A stretch of DNA of 64,000 bases from Demequina aurantiaca (GTDB lineage: Bacteria; Actinomycetota; Actinomycetes; Actinomycetales; Demequinaceae): the NCBI RefSeq assembly GCF_000975135.1, contig NZ_BBRF01000001.1, positions 42,423-106,422 on the forward strand, read 5' to 3'. Below, piece after piece: positions 7,308 through 16,346 of the stretch. A program made the position numbers and the translations under genes. The notes under the pieces were generated by a model. That model did no database searches. It had not been told where the DNA came from and saw only the letters and a list, made by a program, of their open reading frames with translations. The number at the start of each line of letters is the position of its first letter. Position 1 is the first letter of the stretch.

Positions 7308-8059
7308 CGCTCTGGCGGCTCGAGGTGCTGCGCCTCACGCGCACTCACCGATGGATCGCGCTCACCGCCGTCTACTTAGTGTTTGGCCTGCTAGGCCCCG
7401 TCACCGCTCGCTACCTGCCGCAGATTCTGTCCGCCGCAGGTGGCGACCTGGACGGCGCGGTGATCCAACTTCCCGACCCACTTCCGTCGGACGGCATGGC
7501 GCAGTACGTCTCCAACGCGTCACAACTCGGCACGCTGGTGGTGGTGATCCTCGCGGCGAGCGCGTTGTGCTTTGACGCGATCTCCGAGATGGGGGTGTTC
7601 CTGCGCACCCGCGTTCAGCCCACATGGCGGATTCTGGTCCCGCGCATCGCCGTCATGGCGACGGCCGCCTCGCTCGCGTACGTGGTGGGAGCGCTGGCCG
7701 CCTGGTACGAGACATGGGCGCTGCTCGGCGGGCTACCGTTCGCCAGGACTCTGACTGGGATCGGGCTCGGCGTGGTCTATCTGGTGTTCGCCGTCGCGCT
7801 CGTGGCAGCGGTGGCTCAGCGGCTCCGCTCGGTGCTAAGCACGGTCATTGCCTCGCTCGTGATCCTGATCGCGATGCCCGTGATTGGCCTGATCCCAGAT
7901 GTATCGCGATGGCTGCCAAGCACGCTGTCCTCGGCGTTGGCCGAGCTCGCCAGCCCCCATGGCGCCGGCAACTACTGGCCAGCGCTAGGAACCACGGTGG
8001 TGCTGACCGCTGCCCTCCTGTGGCTCGCGTTCCGCTGGGCCGACCGCCGCGAGCTCTAG
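7304..8059 (+). CDS. ABC transporter permease, YxlG-like
   Basis: Membrane partner of the preceding ATPase, 251 residues with about six predicted helices (for example [59 protein letters not shown]). A 35-40 residue loop after helix 1 (about 45-60) is likely extracytoplasmic. The last four bases overlap the 3' end of mnmA on the opposite strand, so the two transcripts are antisense at their ends. The substrate cannot be read from the sequence. Confidence 0.82.
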   Translation: MTLWRLEVLRLTRTHRWIALTAVYLVFGLLGPVTARYLPQILSAAGGDLDGAVIQLPDPLPSDGMAQYVSNASQLGTLVVVILAASALCFDAISEMGVFLRTRVQPTWRILVPRIAVMATAASLAYVVGALAAWYETWALLGGLPFARTLTGIGLGVVYLVFAVALVAAVAQRLRSVLSTVIASLVILIAMPVIGLIPDVSRWLPSTLSSALAELASPHGAGNYWPALGTTVVLTAALLWLAFRWADRREL

Positions 8060-9156
8060 CGAACGCGCTTGGCGACCGTGGCCTGCGCAATCACCCGAGT
8101 GCCCTGGTAGACCACCAGCGACTGCCCCGCCGCCACGCCGCGCATCGGCTCGATGAGGCTGACGATCATGCGGTCGCGGCCCTCGTCGTCCACCACCCGC
8201 TGCACCGTCGCGGGCACAGCATCGCCGTGGGCGCGCACCTGCGCGGTGCACTCGGTGGACTCCGTCGCGGGCACGTCGGGGGCGAGCCAGACCACGTCCT
8301 CGCCGGTGAGTTCGTAGACGCTTAGCAGCGTCTCGGGCCCGACCACGATCGTGTTGGTGGTCGTGTTGACGTCGGTGACGTAGCGCGGCTTGCCATCTGC
8401 AGCGGGGCGGCCAATGCCGAGCCCCTTGCGCTGACCCACTGTGTAAGCATAGGCGCCCGTGTGCTCGCCCACCTTGGCACCCGTCTCGTCAACGATCTCG
8501 CCGTCCTCCTGACCGAGCGCGCGCTCGAGGAAACCCTTGGTGTCGCCGTCGGCCACAAAGCAGATGTCGTAGGAGTCGGGCTTGTTGGAGACCCCGAGTC
8601 CCCGTGCCGCAGCCTCGGCACGTACTTCCGACTTGGTCGCAATCTCGCCCAGCGGGAACATCGCCTTCGCCAGCTTCTGCGGCCCCATCACGGCCAGAAC
8701 GTAGGACTGGTCCTTGGCCATGTCCGCGGCACGGTGCAACTCGCGAATCCCGTCCTCGCGGATGTCGATCCGTGCGTAGTGCCCGGTCGCAACCGCATCG
8801 AAACCCAGAGCGGAGGCGCGCTCCAGCAACGTGTCGAACTTGATGTGCTCGTTGCATCGCACACAAGGGTTGGGAGTGCGACCCTGCGAGTACTCACTCA
8901 GGAAGTCCTTAACCACCAAGTCGTGGAACTCGCCGCTCAGGTCCCACACGTAATACGGGATGCCCAGGATGTCCGCGGCGCGGCGCGCGTCGTTGCTGTC
9001 CTCGATCGAGCAGCACCCGCGCGAGCCCGAGCGGTACTCGTCCCGGTTGCGCGACAGCGCCATGTGCACGCCCACCACGTCGTGCCCGGCGTCGACAGCG
9101 CGCGCAGCGGCGACTGCAGAATCGACTCCGCCAGAAAGTGCGGCCAAAACGCGCAA
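8056..9156 (-). CDS. mnmA: tRNA-specific 2-thiouridylase MnmA
   Basis: Adenylates and thiolates U34 of the Glu, Gln and Lys tRNAs, taking sulfur from a cysteine desulfurase. 366 residues. The PP-loop [10 protein letters not shown] is at the N-terminus; the first catalytic Cys is in [16 protein letters not shown] and the second in [11 protein letters not shown]. The start is TTG at 9156 with GGAGG five bases upstream; the longer frame from 9246 adds an unrelated leader. The cysteine desulfurase gene at 10661-11857 lies upstream on the same strand, an arrangement shared with other actinobacteria. Confidence 0.95.
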   Translation of the reverse strand: MRVLAALSGGVDSAVAAARAVDAGHDVVGVHMALSRNRDEYRSGSRGCCSIEDSNDARRAADILGIPYYVWDLSGEFHDLVVKDFLSEYSQGRTPNPCVRCNEHIKFDTLLERASALGFDAVATGHYARIDIREDGIRELHRAADMAKDQSYVLAVMGPQKLAKAMFPLGEIATKSEVRAEAAARGLGVSNKPDSYDICFVADGDTKGFLERALGQEDGEIVDETGAKVGEHTGAYAYTVGQRKGLGIGRPAADGKPRYVTDVNTTTNTIVVGPETLLSVYELTGEDVVWLAPDVPATESTECTAQVRAHGDAVPATVQRVVDDEGRDRMIVSLIEPMRGVAAGQSLVVYQGTRVIAQATVAKRVR

Positions 9157-9214
9157 GGGAACCTCCAGATTGATGAACCCATCAAGTGTAAGCGAGGGGT
9201 GCAAACTGGCGGCC

Positions 9215-9247
9215 GATGCGGTGGTCACCTCAAGCATCCACCGCATC
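9215..9247 (-). other. Hairpin in the leader of mnmA
   Basis: Perfect 10-bp stem GATGCGGTGG / CCACCGCATC with a 13-nt loop, between the phosphatase stop (9303) and the mnmA start (9156). No T-run follows. It may be a weak terminator or a leader structure. Confidence 0.45.
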
Positions 9248-9302
9248 CCCGGCGCATCGTGCGAGAAGAGTGCGATGCCGCACGGACCACCAGTGACGCG
9301 GG

Positions 9303-10031
9303 CTAGGCGACTAGGCGCTCGCGCAAGGCGACCAGCGTCTGCTCGTCACCACCATTGGCGAGGTACCAGCCGAGTGTGCCGCCTTCGTGTTCGTCCCACG
9401 CGTCGAGCACCGATTCGATGGCAGACGCCGGCGCGTCGAGGATCTCGCGAGGCACTGCCGCCAGCGGGGATCCGCCGGCAGCCGTCAGCGCCTCGGGAAG
9501 CCCGCGCACGATGCGGGCGATCACGCCCATCATGTTCGCCGCAGTCGCTGTGTAATCGGCGACCACCACGTCGCGGTCGTAGCCGAGCAGGCGCAGGATG
9601 AGGGCCGACGAAACTCCCGTCCGGTCCTTGCCGGCCGAGCAGTGATAGAGCACCGGACTCTCGTCACGCGCGACCTCGGCCACCACACGGGTGAGCCCGC
9701 GCGCGGGCACCCCCTGGATCATGGTCGCGTAGAGCGCACCCAGCGATGAGAGCGACGCCTGCGCGGCTTCGCCCGCGAGATTGGCATCGGCAAAAATGTC
9801 GAGGTCAACGATGCGGGACGTGGCCGCGAGCGAGTTGGGCCGCCCCTTCTCGTCCGCACCGCGCAAGTCCAGAACCGTCGCGGGAGGCCACGGCGACAGC
9901 CCGGCAGGCGGCTCATCACCTTCCTGCGGGGCGTCCGATCGGAACGCGACACCGTGACGCAAACCCGGCGCAGCATCGGCGAGGTCGCGAGCATTCGCAA
10001 GGTGAGGTGCAGCTTCTGGAAGTCCGTTCAC
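9303..10031 (-). CDS. Tyrosine-protein phosphatase-like protein (Y_phosphatase3 type)
   Basis: Single-domain phosphatase of 242 residues. The P-loop [10 protein letters not shown] carries the catalytic Cys and Arg in the CX5R form typical of bacterial/fungal atypical tyrosine or lipid phosphatases (IphP/LipA type). An upstream LDLRGADEK region fits the family's N-terminal motif (DLR, general acid loop). The start is uncertain: GTG at 10031 avoids overlap with the upstream gene, while an ATG at 10094 would overlap it by 23 bases; neither has a strong ribosome-binding site. It sits between an epimerase-like gene and mnmA on the same strand, with no clear link to tRNA thiolation. Confidence 0.82.
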   Translation of the reverse strand: MNGLPEAAPHLANARDLADAAPGLRHGVAFRSDAPQEGDEPPAGLSPWPPATVLDLRGADEKGRPNSLAATSRIVDLDIFADANLAGEAAQASLSSLGALYATMIQGVPARGLTRVVAEVARDESPVLYHCSAGKDRTGVSSALILRLLGYDRDVVVADYTATAANMMGVIARIVRGLPEALTAAGGSPLAAVPREILDAPASAIESVLDAWDEHEGGTLGWYLANGGDEQTLVALRERLVA

Positions 10032-10071
10032 GGCATCGGTCGCTTTCGTTCGGTGAGATGGGCGGATGGGG

Positions 10072-10656
10072 CTACGCGGGGTCGAGCACTTCAACTATGC
10101 CCGACGGGGCGTCAAGCAGATCAACAGTGCGCCGCGCGGCCTCGTCAATGTGTACGACCTTGTCACCCTTGGGCGCCTTGTCGTACCAGGTACCCGGCCC
10201 ATAGAACAGTCCGTAACGTGCCACCACGCCGCCGATGCCGAGGGTCGCCTCCTCCAGGTGGTCTACCGCGCGCTGGGCGAGGCCGGGCAAGCGGAACGCG
10301 ACACTCTGCGCCACGAAGTGCGGGACATTGGCGGCTTGGGCTGCCGCCACCAAGTGGTCGGTGCCGGTGCGACGCACGCGGTTCAAGCCGGGCACCTTGA
10401 GTGCGAGCATCGCGTGCGAGTCGGGCAAGTCGGTCACCTGGTGCACGACGACGTCTGGAGAGGCTGAGGCAACGGCAGCATTGAGGGCAGCCGCGTCAAA
10501 CACGTCGCAGGTGGCCGCCGTGGCCCCCGCCGCCGCGATCTGTGCGACCTTTGAGGCCGATCGCGTCATGCCGACCACGTCGTGGCCGGCGGCGACCAGC
10601 AGCGGCAGTACGCGCATGCCGATGACGCCCGTGGCCCCAGCGACGAATACTTTCAA
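10072..10656 (-). CDS. NAD-dependent epimerase/dehydratase-like SDR protein (short)
   Basis: Rossmann-fold protein of 194 residues that starts with KVFVAGATGVIGMRVLPLL, the GxxGxxG dinucleotide-binding motif of extended SDRs. The usual YxxxK pair is not obvious, and at 194 residues it is clearly shorter than typical family members of about 300, so it may be an atypical SDR with a binding or reductase role. The start is TTG at 10656, two bases after the cysteine desulfurase gene; the longer frame from 10803 overlaps that gene entirely. Substrate unknown. Confidence 0.72.
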   Translation of the reverse strand: MKVFVAGATGVIGMRVLPLLVAAGHDVVGMTRSASKVAQIAAAGATAATCDVFDAAALNAAVASASPDVVVHQVTDLPDSHAMLALKVPGLNRVRRTGTDHLVAAAQAANVPHFVAQSVAFRLPGLAQRAVDHLEEATLGIGGVVARYGLFYGPGTWYDKAPKGDKVVHIDEAARRTVDLLDAPSGIVEVLDPA

Positions 10657-10660
10657 CGGC

Positions 10661-11857
10661 CTAACCGAAGACCTCGGTGTGGAAGTTCCCGGCCACCTTG
10701 CGTGCCCTCGCCACCGCATCGGGCAGCACCTCGATAAGTGCGTCGATGTCGGCCTGAGTAGACGTGTGGCCCAGGGAGAAGCGCATGGTCGAGGCCGCCT
10801 CATTCTGGGTGCGTCCCATCGCCATCAGCACGTGCGACGGCTGGGCGATACCCGCCGTACAGGCGGAACCGTTTGAAGCCTCGACGCCGTGCGAATCCAG
10901 CACGAACATCATGGCCTCAGCCGCGCAGCCAGGGAAGACGAAGTGGACATTGCCCGGAAGACGCTGAGATCCAGGCTCAGGGCCGGACAGGACGGCGTCG
11001 GGAATGGCCTCGCGGATGCGCGCGATCATGTCTCGTTGCAGCGCACCGAGGCGTGCAGACTCTGAGTCGAGTTCGGCGACGGCCGTCTCCGCGGCGATCG
11101 ACGCGGCGTGGAACCCCGCGGCGTTGAGAGTTCCGGAGCGAACCTTGCGCTCTTGTCCCCCGCCGTGCGTCAGTGGCGTGATGGTCAGCTCTCTGCGCGC
11201 CACGAGGACGCCCACGCCCACGGGGCCTCCGAGCTTGTGGGCACTGACCGCCATGCTCGCGAGCCCAGAGGCACGGAAGTCCACCGGCACGTGACCCAGA
11301 GCCTGGACGGCGTCGGAATGCACGGGGATGGAATGCTCGGTCGCGATGTTTACGATCTCTTGGATGGGCTGGATCGCACCCATCTCGTTGTTAGCCCACA
11401 TCACCGAGATCAGGGCGATCTCGTCGAAGTGCGCGGCTACCTCGGCTCTGAGTGCGGCGAGGTCGACGATGCCGTCACGACCCACGGGCAGGATGACGGC
11501 CGTCGCACCGTGCTCGTTCTCGAGCCAGGTCGCCGGATCAATGCCCGCGTGGTGCTCGATAGCGGTCGTCACGATGCGCGTGCGACGAGGATCCGCCGTG
11601 TGGCGAGCCCAGAACAGGCCTTTGATGGCAATGTTGTCCGCCTCGGTGCCGCCCGATGTCCAAATAATTTCCGTGGGGTGCGCGCCTAGTGCCCGGGCCA
11701 TCCGCTCACGGGCGTCTTCCACCACGGAGCGCGCGAGCCGGCCTGACTTGTGCAACGCAGACGGGTTCCCCACCCGCGCCAACTCCTCGAAGTACGCCAT
11801 GCGCGCCGGCTCCACCATGGGAGTCGTCGCAGCGTGGTCGAGGTAATGAGTGGTCAT
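10661..11857 (-). CDS. Cysteine desulfurase, NifS/IscS-like
   Basis: PLP enzyme that takes sulfur from cysteine as a persulfide for Fe-S clusters and tRNA thiolation. About 398 residues. The N-terminal YLDHAATTP, the PLP lysine in SAHKLGG (about residue 208) and the persulfide Cys in NGSACTAG (about residue 333) are all present. ATG 11857 is preferred over GTG 11863 because a perfect-looking -10 box (TAAAAT, 11870-11865) lies seven bases upstream, which suggests a leaderless mRNA. It heads the minus-strand unit ending in mnmA and is the likely sulfur donor for MnmA. Confidence 0.93.
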   Translation of the reverse strand: MTTHYLDHAATTPMVEPARMAYFEELARVGNPSALHKSGRLARSVVEDARERMARALGAHPTEIIWTSGGTEADNIAIKGLFWARHTADPRRTRIVTTAIEHHAGIDPATWLENEHGATAVILPVGRDGIVDLAALRAEVAAHFDEIALISVMWANNEMGAIQPIQEIVNIATEHSIPVHSDAVQALGHVPVDFRASGLASMAVSAHKLGGPVGVGVLVARRELTITPLTHGGGQERKVRSGTLNAAGFHAASIAAETAVAELDSESARLGALQRDMIARIREAIPDAVLSGPEPGSQRLPGNVHFVFPGCAAEAMMFVLDSHGVEASNGSACTAGIAQPSHVLMAMGRTQNEAASTMRFSLGHTSTQADIDALIEVLPDAVARARKVAGNFHTEVFG

Positions 11858-11864
11858 CTTCACG

Positions 11865-11870
11865 ATTTTA
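11865..11870 (-). promoter_or_regulatory. -10 box of the cysteine desulfurase gene (leaderless)
   Basis: TAAAAT on the minus strand, seven bases before ATG 11857, so transcription should start at or next to the A of the start codon. Confidence 0.55.
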
Positions 11871-11894
11871 GGGCAGGTCGTCGGACCACACTAC

Positions 11895-11939
11895 CCGGCG
11901 CCCACCTTGCTTGACGCTGGGCGGGCAGGTGGACGCCGG
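11895..11939 (-). terminator. Long hairpin after the secreted nuclease gene
   Basis: CCGGCGCCCACCT pairs with AGGTGGACGCCGG (13 bp, one mismatch) around a 19-nt loop, eight bases after the nuclease stop at 11947. No T-run follows. Confidence 0.6.
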
Positions 11940-11946
11940 ATGGCAG

Positions 11947-14730
11947 TCAGTCAACGGCGCAGGCCGCACCGTTGAGCTCAACGTTGGACAACTCGCCGAT
12001 GCCGGCGGTCTGAGATCCGAGGAACCCAAAGGTGATGCGCTGCCCGGGCTTGATGGTGGAGTTCCAGGACAGGTTGCTCACCGTCACGTCCGCACCGCTC
12101 TGGTTCACCTGTCCCGACCACAGTTGCGTGATCTTCTCGCCGCTGCCGAAGCTCCAGGCCAAATCCCAACCGTTGATGGGCTCATCGGACAGGTTGGTGA
12201 TCCAGACCTGGCTGATAAAGCCACCGGGCCATCGACCGTGCACGGTGTAGTCCACTTCACAGGTGGGAACGGGTTCCTCGCTCGCGAGATTGAGCCCCAC
12301 CACCACGGGGTCGTGATCAGACGTTCGGAACTCGTGGGGCGCGTACAGGTTGGCCACCTGGGCAAGCGTTTTGAAGTCCGTGTTGTAGTCCAGCGCGGAC
12401 GACTCGTCGGAGTTCACGTGATACTCGGCTGCCTGAGTGATCTGGTCGACAATGCTCGCGGATGCGAACGTGTAGTCGAGGGTTCCCCATTGGCCATCAA
12501 AGACGTAGGAGTAGTCGCCGGCACCTAGGTCGGTGAGACTAGCGTCGCGGAGCACCTGGATGGGGTCCTCCATGGCGTAGGAATTGAGGTCTCCCACGAG
12601 TAGGACGTCGGGGTCGTCAATTCCCGTGGGATCTGAGGCAATCCAGTCGACCACCGCGTTGGCGGCCTCGGTGCGGGTCGCGTTCCAGCATCCTGCCCCG
12701 TCGCCCTGATCGGCGTCCGCGCCCGAATCCGGGCAACTGCCCTTGGACTTCCAGTGGTTGGCGACCACGGTGAACGATTCGCCGTCACTGAGTTGCTCGA
12801 AGGACTGGGCGAGCGACGGTCGGTTGCGGCTGTCATCAAACCGTGGATCCACCGAAGAGTCGAGGACTGAGAAATCTCCCACCGGTGCGACGGAGCGGGT
12901 GTCGTAGATCATTCCCACCCGAATGGTGTCGGTACCGATCACGCCGGTATCCACGTAGGAATAGGCATCCTCGCCGATGGAGTCGTTCAGGGCCGAGGTC
13001 AGATCCGCGAGGGGCTCCACCCCCGTGGTGTTCTCTAGCTCCATGAGGCCCATGACATCCGCGTCAATCTGGCCCAAGGCCGAGACGAGTTTGGCGCGCT
13101 GGCGGTCGAGTTCTTCGGTGGTGTTGGCGCCGCGGCAACCCTGCTGGTGTCCGTCGGGCCCGCACTGGCTTCCGCTAGCGTCGAGAGTCAGGAAGTAGTT
13201 GAGCACGTTGAAGCTGGAGAACGTCAACGATCCGCCAACCTCGGGTGCAGCGGCAGGGCGGGGGTTAGCGGACTCAAAAACCGGAACGACGCCGCCCGGC
13301 ACCAGCCCGGTGTCGCTCAGGTCACCTATGGGGCGGATGCGGTACGCGTTCCCCGATGCCGAGTTGCCAGCCCATGAATACGTCATCACTCCGGTCAGGC
13401 CGTCTATGGTGTCGCCTCCGCGCAGTGGGTTGGTCGCGCTTAACGGGGCGCCACCGCCGCCGAAGACGATGGGGTCCGGGTTCTGAGCCTGCGAGGCATC
13501 GTCAATCTTGATGCGGTTCACATCGTTGGCAGCCTGGATCGCATTCGCGGCTGCGCCCGGATCAGCCACGGCAGTGGGCTGATCCAGCTTGCCGTCGCCG
13601 GACAAGGTCAGTTCTCCAAAGCGACCGAGCAGGTACATCTCCGTGACATAGAGCGTCTGCGGAACGGTGACCAGCATGCCTTCGTAGGCCTCAACGGACT
13701 CGGCCGAGGCGAACGGCAGTGACACCGTCCCCGGCGTCACCACCTGATCCGATGCCTCGACAGTAACCTCAGTGACGGAGGAGAGCTGAGTCTGCCCCTG
13801 GAACTCCCCCACGGTGCCCGTGACGCTCACCTGATCCCCCAGGCTGACCTGGTCCGCGCCGTTGTTGAAGACAAAGATGCCTTCCGACGTCGCTGGATCA
13901 CCGTCGGCGTCCGCGTCCTGCTCCTGCACGTAGAAGCCGCGCAGCGCTGGCTGCGGGCCCTCGAAGTCACCCACCACGATGCCGTCGATGGTCACGAGTT
14001 GGTCGAGCATGGGCGAGGTCTCGCCCACTCCCTGGATCGCGCTGATCAGGGCCGGTGTCGCGGTTTCCCCACCGCCGTCACCATCACCGTCACCATCGCC
14101 ATCACCATCGCCGGGATCCGTGCCATCACAGGTCGCAGCGTGAGCGCCCAGCCCATCAAACGAATCGGACGCGAAACCCTGCCACTCAGCGGCCGGGTCG
14201 AACGCGTCGGCGCCGTCCGCGTCGCCCGCACACACGTCCTCGTTGCGCCGTAGCGTGTTGTCAGCGGTACTGGTGAGTCCCTCTCCCCATTGCGAGCCGG
14301 GGTCAAAGCCAATCTGGCCGATCACGTCGAGAGTGTCGGCGCCGTGGATGAGTGCGAGTGCGTCGTCGCCATTGAAGAGTCCGGACCCGGTGGTCTGGTC
14401 CGCCTCCGCAAGGATTGCGGGGTTGGACGAACTGTGGGCGAAGACAAACACGTCTCCGGCGGCAATGGTGCCGCTCAGTGCAAAGGTGGAGCCAGCATCC
14501 GCCGACCCATTCGAATATTGCGCGATGGAGTAGTCCGCCAGATCGACGTCAGCGCCGGTGCCGTTGAAGATCTCTAGCGCCTTGTTATTTGAGCTTCCCT
14601 CGACGTACTCGGAGAAGAACACGTCTGCCGCTTGGGACTGAGGTGAGGTCTCCGCGCCCGAGGGTACGGCCGATGCGACGGTCACCCCCAGCGCGAATAG
14701 AACGGTCGTGGCGATGGTGCGTCGTTGCAT
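11947..14730 (-). CDS. Secreted ExeM/NucH-type nuclease with a C-terminal cellulose-binding module
   Basis: Extracellular nuclease of 927 residues. Order: signal peptide (1 to about 33); lamin-tail-like domain (about 34-165, FFSEYVEGSSNNKALEIFN); a (DG)6 linker (207-218); OB-fold of the YhcR type (about 225-325); endonuclease/exonuclease/phosphatase domain (about 470-810) with FNVLNYF, MELEN, NHWKSKG, GDLNSY and SDHDPV; and a CBM2 (about 824-927, with the spaced Trp residues of family 2 and flanking Cys). The start ATG 14730 has GGGAGAG eight bases upstream; the frame extends to 14955 but that part is not protein-like. Family members degrade extracellular DNA. The CBM2 should hold it on cellulose; this is inference. 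Confidence 0.9.
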   Translation of the reverse strand: MQRRTIATTVLFALGVTVASAVPSGAETSPQSQAADVFFSEYVEGSSNNKALEIFNGTGADVDLADYSIAQYSNGSADAGSTFALSGTIAAGDVFVFAHSSSNPAILAEADQTTGSGLFNGDDALALIHGADTLDVIGQIGFDPGSQWGEGLTSTADNTLRRNEDVCAGDADGADAFDPAAEWQGFASDSFDGLGAHAATCDGTDPGDGDGDGDGDGDGGGETATPALISAIQGVGETSPMLDQLVTIDGIVVGDFEGPQPALRGFYVQEQDADADGDPATSEGIFVFNNGADQVSLGDQVSVTGTVGEFQGQTQLSSVTEVTVEASDQVVTPGTVSLPFASAESVEAYEGMLVTVPQTLYVTEMYLLGRFGELTLSGDGKLDQPTAVADPGAAANAIQAANDVNRIKIDDASQAQNPDPIVFGGGGAPLSATNPLRGGDTIDGLTGVMTYSWAGNSASGNAYRIRPIGDLSDTGLVPGGVVPVFESANPRPAAAPEVGGSLTFSSFNVLNYFLTLDASGSQCGPDGHQQGCRGANTTEELDRQRAKLVSALGQIDADVMGLMELENTTGVEPLADLTSALNDSIGEDAYSYVDTGVIGTDTIRVGMIYDTRSVAPVGDFSVLDSSVDPRFDDSRNRPSLAQSFEQLSDGESFTVVANHWKSKGSCPDSGADADQGDGAGCWNATRTEAANAVVDWIASDPTGIDDPDVLLVGDLNSYAMEDPIQVLRDASLTDLGAGDYSYVFDGQWGTLDYTFASASIVDQITQAAEYHVNSDESSALDYNTDFKTLAQVANLYAPHEFRTSDHDPVVVGLNLASEEPVPTCEVDYTVHGRWPGGFISQVWITNLSDEPINGWDLAWSFGSGEKITQLWSGQVNQSGADVTVSNLSWNSTIKPGQRITFGFLGSQTAGIGELSNVELNGAACAVD
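14077..14112. repeat. Six hexanucleotide repeats encoding a (DG)6 linker
   Basis: Six tandem copies of GTCACC, ATCACC or ATCGCC on the plus strand, encoding alternating Asp-Gly in the nuclease. The unit is prone to slippage in steps of two residues. Confidence 0.8.
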
Positions 14731-14853
14731 TCCTGGCTCTCCCTTTTGTCCGGTATGTGCCACGTTAACCGGAGGCACCGACTTCCGCAGGTTGGGACCA
14801 GTTTCGAGAGACAAATACCTGGTAAACATCCAGTGAATACTTGGCGTGGACGC

Positions 14854-14880
14854 AAAAACGGACCCGCCAAGGCGGGTCCG
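14854..14880 (-). terminator. Rho-independent terminator of the sulfatase gene
   Basis: Stem CGGACCCGC / GCGGGTCCG with a 4-nt loop, followed on the minus strand by TTTTT (14858-14854). It begins 22 bases after the sulfatase stop. Confidence 0.9.
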
Positions 14881-14902
14881 CTCTGCACGCGAAGCGAATG
14901 GG

Positions 14903-16261
14903 CTAGGCGTCGACCTTTGGGTTGAAGTCGAGCGGCGACCCAAAGGGCACCGCATCGTTCTTGAGCGATTCGTTGAATGCCTGGACCTTAGGCATGAACA
15001 CCTTGTAGAGCACCCAGGAGTGGATCTGATCGTAGTTGTACGGCGTACTCTCCCCCGGATCGACGGTGAGGTTGTACACGTGTGGTGTGGCGAGTTGAAG
15101 GATGGGAGCGGTTCCGTCCTCGACCTTGTGCGTCAGCACCTTGAAGTTGCGGTAGCGCATGCCCACCTGAAGTTGACCAAAGAACATGGGGAAGTCGTTG
15201 CGATTCGACTCCTCCTGCTCGCGCCTGAGGAACTTCGACTGATCCACCCCGTCCAGGACTCGATCGGTGGGGACCAGGTCGCTCATGTCCATGAGGTTCA
15301 TCAGGGTGGGGAACCAGTCCACCACGTGCATCATCTCGTCGGAGGTGCCGCTGGGGATCTGATTGGGCCAGTTCACCAGGCATACCGTGCGATTGTTGCC
15401 CTCGTAGGTGGAGAAATAGCCGCCGCGGAAGTTGCCCTCGGATCCACGGTTGTCGGGGCCATGGAACGTCGTATCGCGACCGTTGTCGCCCGCGAACACC
15501 ACGATCGTGTCCTCACGGATTCCTAGTTCATCAAGCTTGTCGAGCAGACGCTGAAAGTCGCCGTCGAGCATCTGCAGGCAGTCGGCGAGCGGACCGCCGT
15601 CCGATGAGTCTTCGTACTCCTCACGGGCAAGCGTGGGAAAGTGAATGTTCGAGTGATTGAAGTACAGGAAGAACGGCTCGTCGGCCTCAACTGAGTCCGT
15701 CATCCAGTCCTCTGCCTTGCTAAGGAAATCGAGGTCGATGTTGCGACGCACATCGCGGTCGAGCACCTTGACCCTCTCCAGGTGACCCTGACCCGTCGAT
15801 TCGAGCACGTACGACGGCTCCACGTCATCCGACTGGAACCACTTGTCGTCGGGCCACATGCACTCGTCCCACGTGCCACCGATGCCGTACCAGTAGTCAA
15901 AACCGTGATCGGTGGGGTAGCGCCCCTCTTCGTCGCCGCAGTGCCACTTGCCGAGGATCGCATTGCGGTATCCCTGGTCCTTCAGCACGTCGGCCATCGT
16001 GACCTCCCACGCGACGAGGCCTGCGCCCGGCATCACCGTGGTGCAGCCGGTCCGCACCGAGTGGCGTCCGGTCATGAGCGCCGAACGCGTAGGCGTGCAC
16101 TGCGCCTCGACGTTGTAGTTGGTGAGCTTCAGGCCCGCGTCGGCGAAGGCGTCGGTGTGCGGCGTTCGTGCGCCGAGGGGAAATGCACCTCCGTAGCACC
16201 CAAAGTCACCCGTGCTGATGTTGTCGACGTGGAAGTACAGGACATTGGGCTTGCGGGTCAT
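14903..16261 (-). CDS. Type I (formylglycine) sulfatase, arylsulfatase family
   Basis: Hydrolyses a sulfate ester. 452 residues. The formylglycine motif CTPTR is at residues 55-59 with Cys55, so activation by a formylglycine-generating enzyme encoded outside the window is required. Metal-binding elements include HVDN near residue 13 (most relatives have two adjacent Asp here) and VFAGDNGRDTTFHG. There is no signal peptide from ATG 16261, which has a good AGGAG; the longer frame to 16438 adds no export signal, so the enzyme is probably cytoplasmic. A divergent BASS transporter gene begins 86 bases away, and the pair shares an inverted repeat. The substrate is unknown. Confidence 0.9.
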   Translation of the reverse strand: MTRKPNVLYFHVDNISTGDFGCYGGAFPLGARTPHTDAFADAGLKLTNYNVEAQCTPTRSALMTGRHSVRTGCTTVMPGAGLVAWEVTMADVLKDQGYRNAILGKWHCGDEEGRYPTDHGFDYWYGIGGTWDECMWPDDKWFQSDDVEPSYVLESTGQGHLERVKVLDRDVRRNIDLDFLSKAEDWMTDSVEADEPFFLYFNHSNIHFPTLAREEYEDSSDGGPLADCLQMLDGDFQRLLDKLDELGIREDTIVVFAGDNGRDTTFHGPDNRGSEGNFRGGYFSTYEGNNRTVCLVNWPNQIPSGTSDEMMHVVDWFPTLMNLMDMSDLVPTDRVLDGVDQSKFLRREQEESNRNDFPMFFGQLQVGMRYRNFKVLTHKVEDGTAPILQLATPHVYNLTVDPGESTPYNYDQIHSWVLYKVFMPKVQAFNESLKNDAVPFGSPLDFNPKVDA

Positions 16262-16289
16262 GTTTTCTCCTAGGAGTAGCGGCATTTCG

Positions 16290-16317
16290 CCTGGTTCGAT
16301 GCTACAAAGGAACCAGG
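16290..16317. promoter_or_regulatory. Inverted repeat between sulfatase and BASS transporter genes
   Basis: CCTGGTTC, 12 bases, GAACCAGG: a perfect 8-bp inverted repeat in the 85-bp divergent region. The 10-mer AGGAGTAGCG also occurs twice (16272-16281 and 16315-16324); the first copy carries the sulfatase ribosome-binding site. Candidate shared operator. Confidence 0.4.
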
Positions 16318-16346
16318 AGTAGCGCGACTGCAAGCGTTGCCACGAC

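Noticed and set aside
10661..10803. Longer N-terminus for the epimerase-like gene (ATG at 10803)
   Set aside because: It would lie wholly inside the cysteine desulfurase gene and precede the Rossmann motif with an Arg/Pro-rich shadow sequence.
14077..14112. Hexanucleotide array as a non-coding repeat or phase-variation tract
   Set aside because: It is in frame within the nuclease linker and slippage by six bases would not shift the frame.
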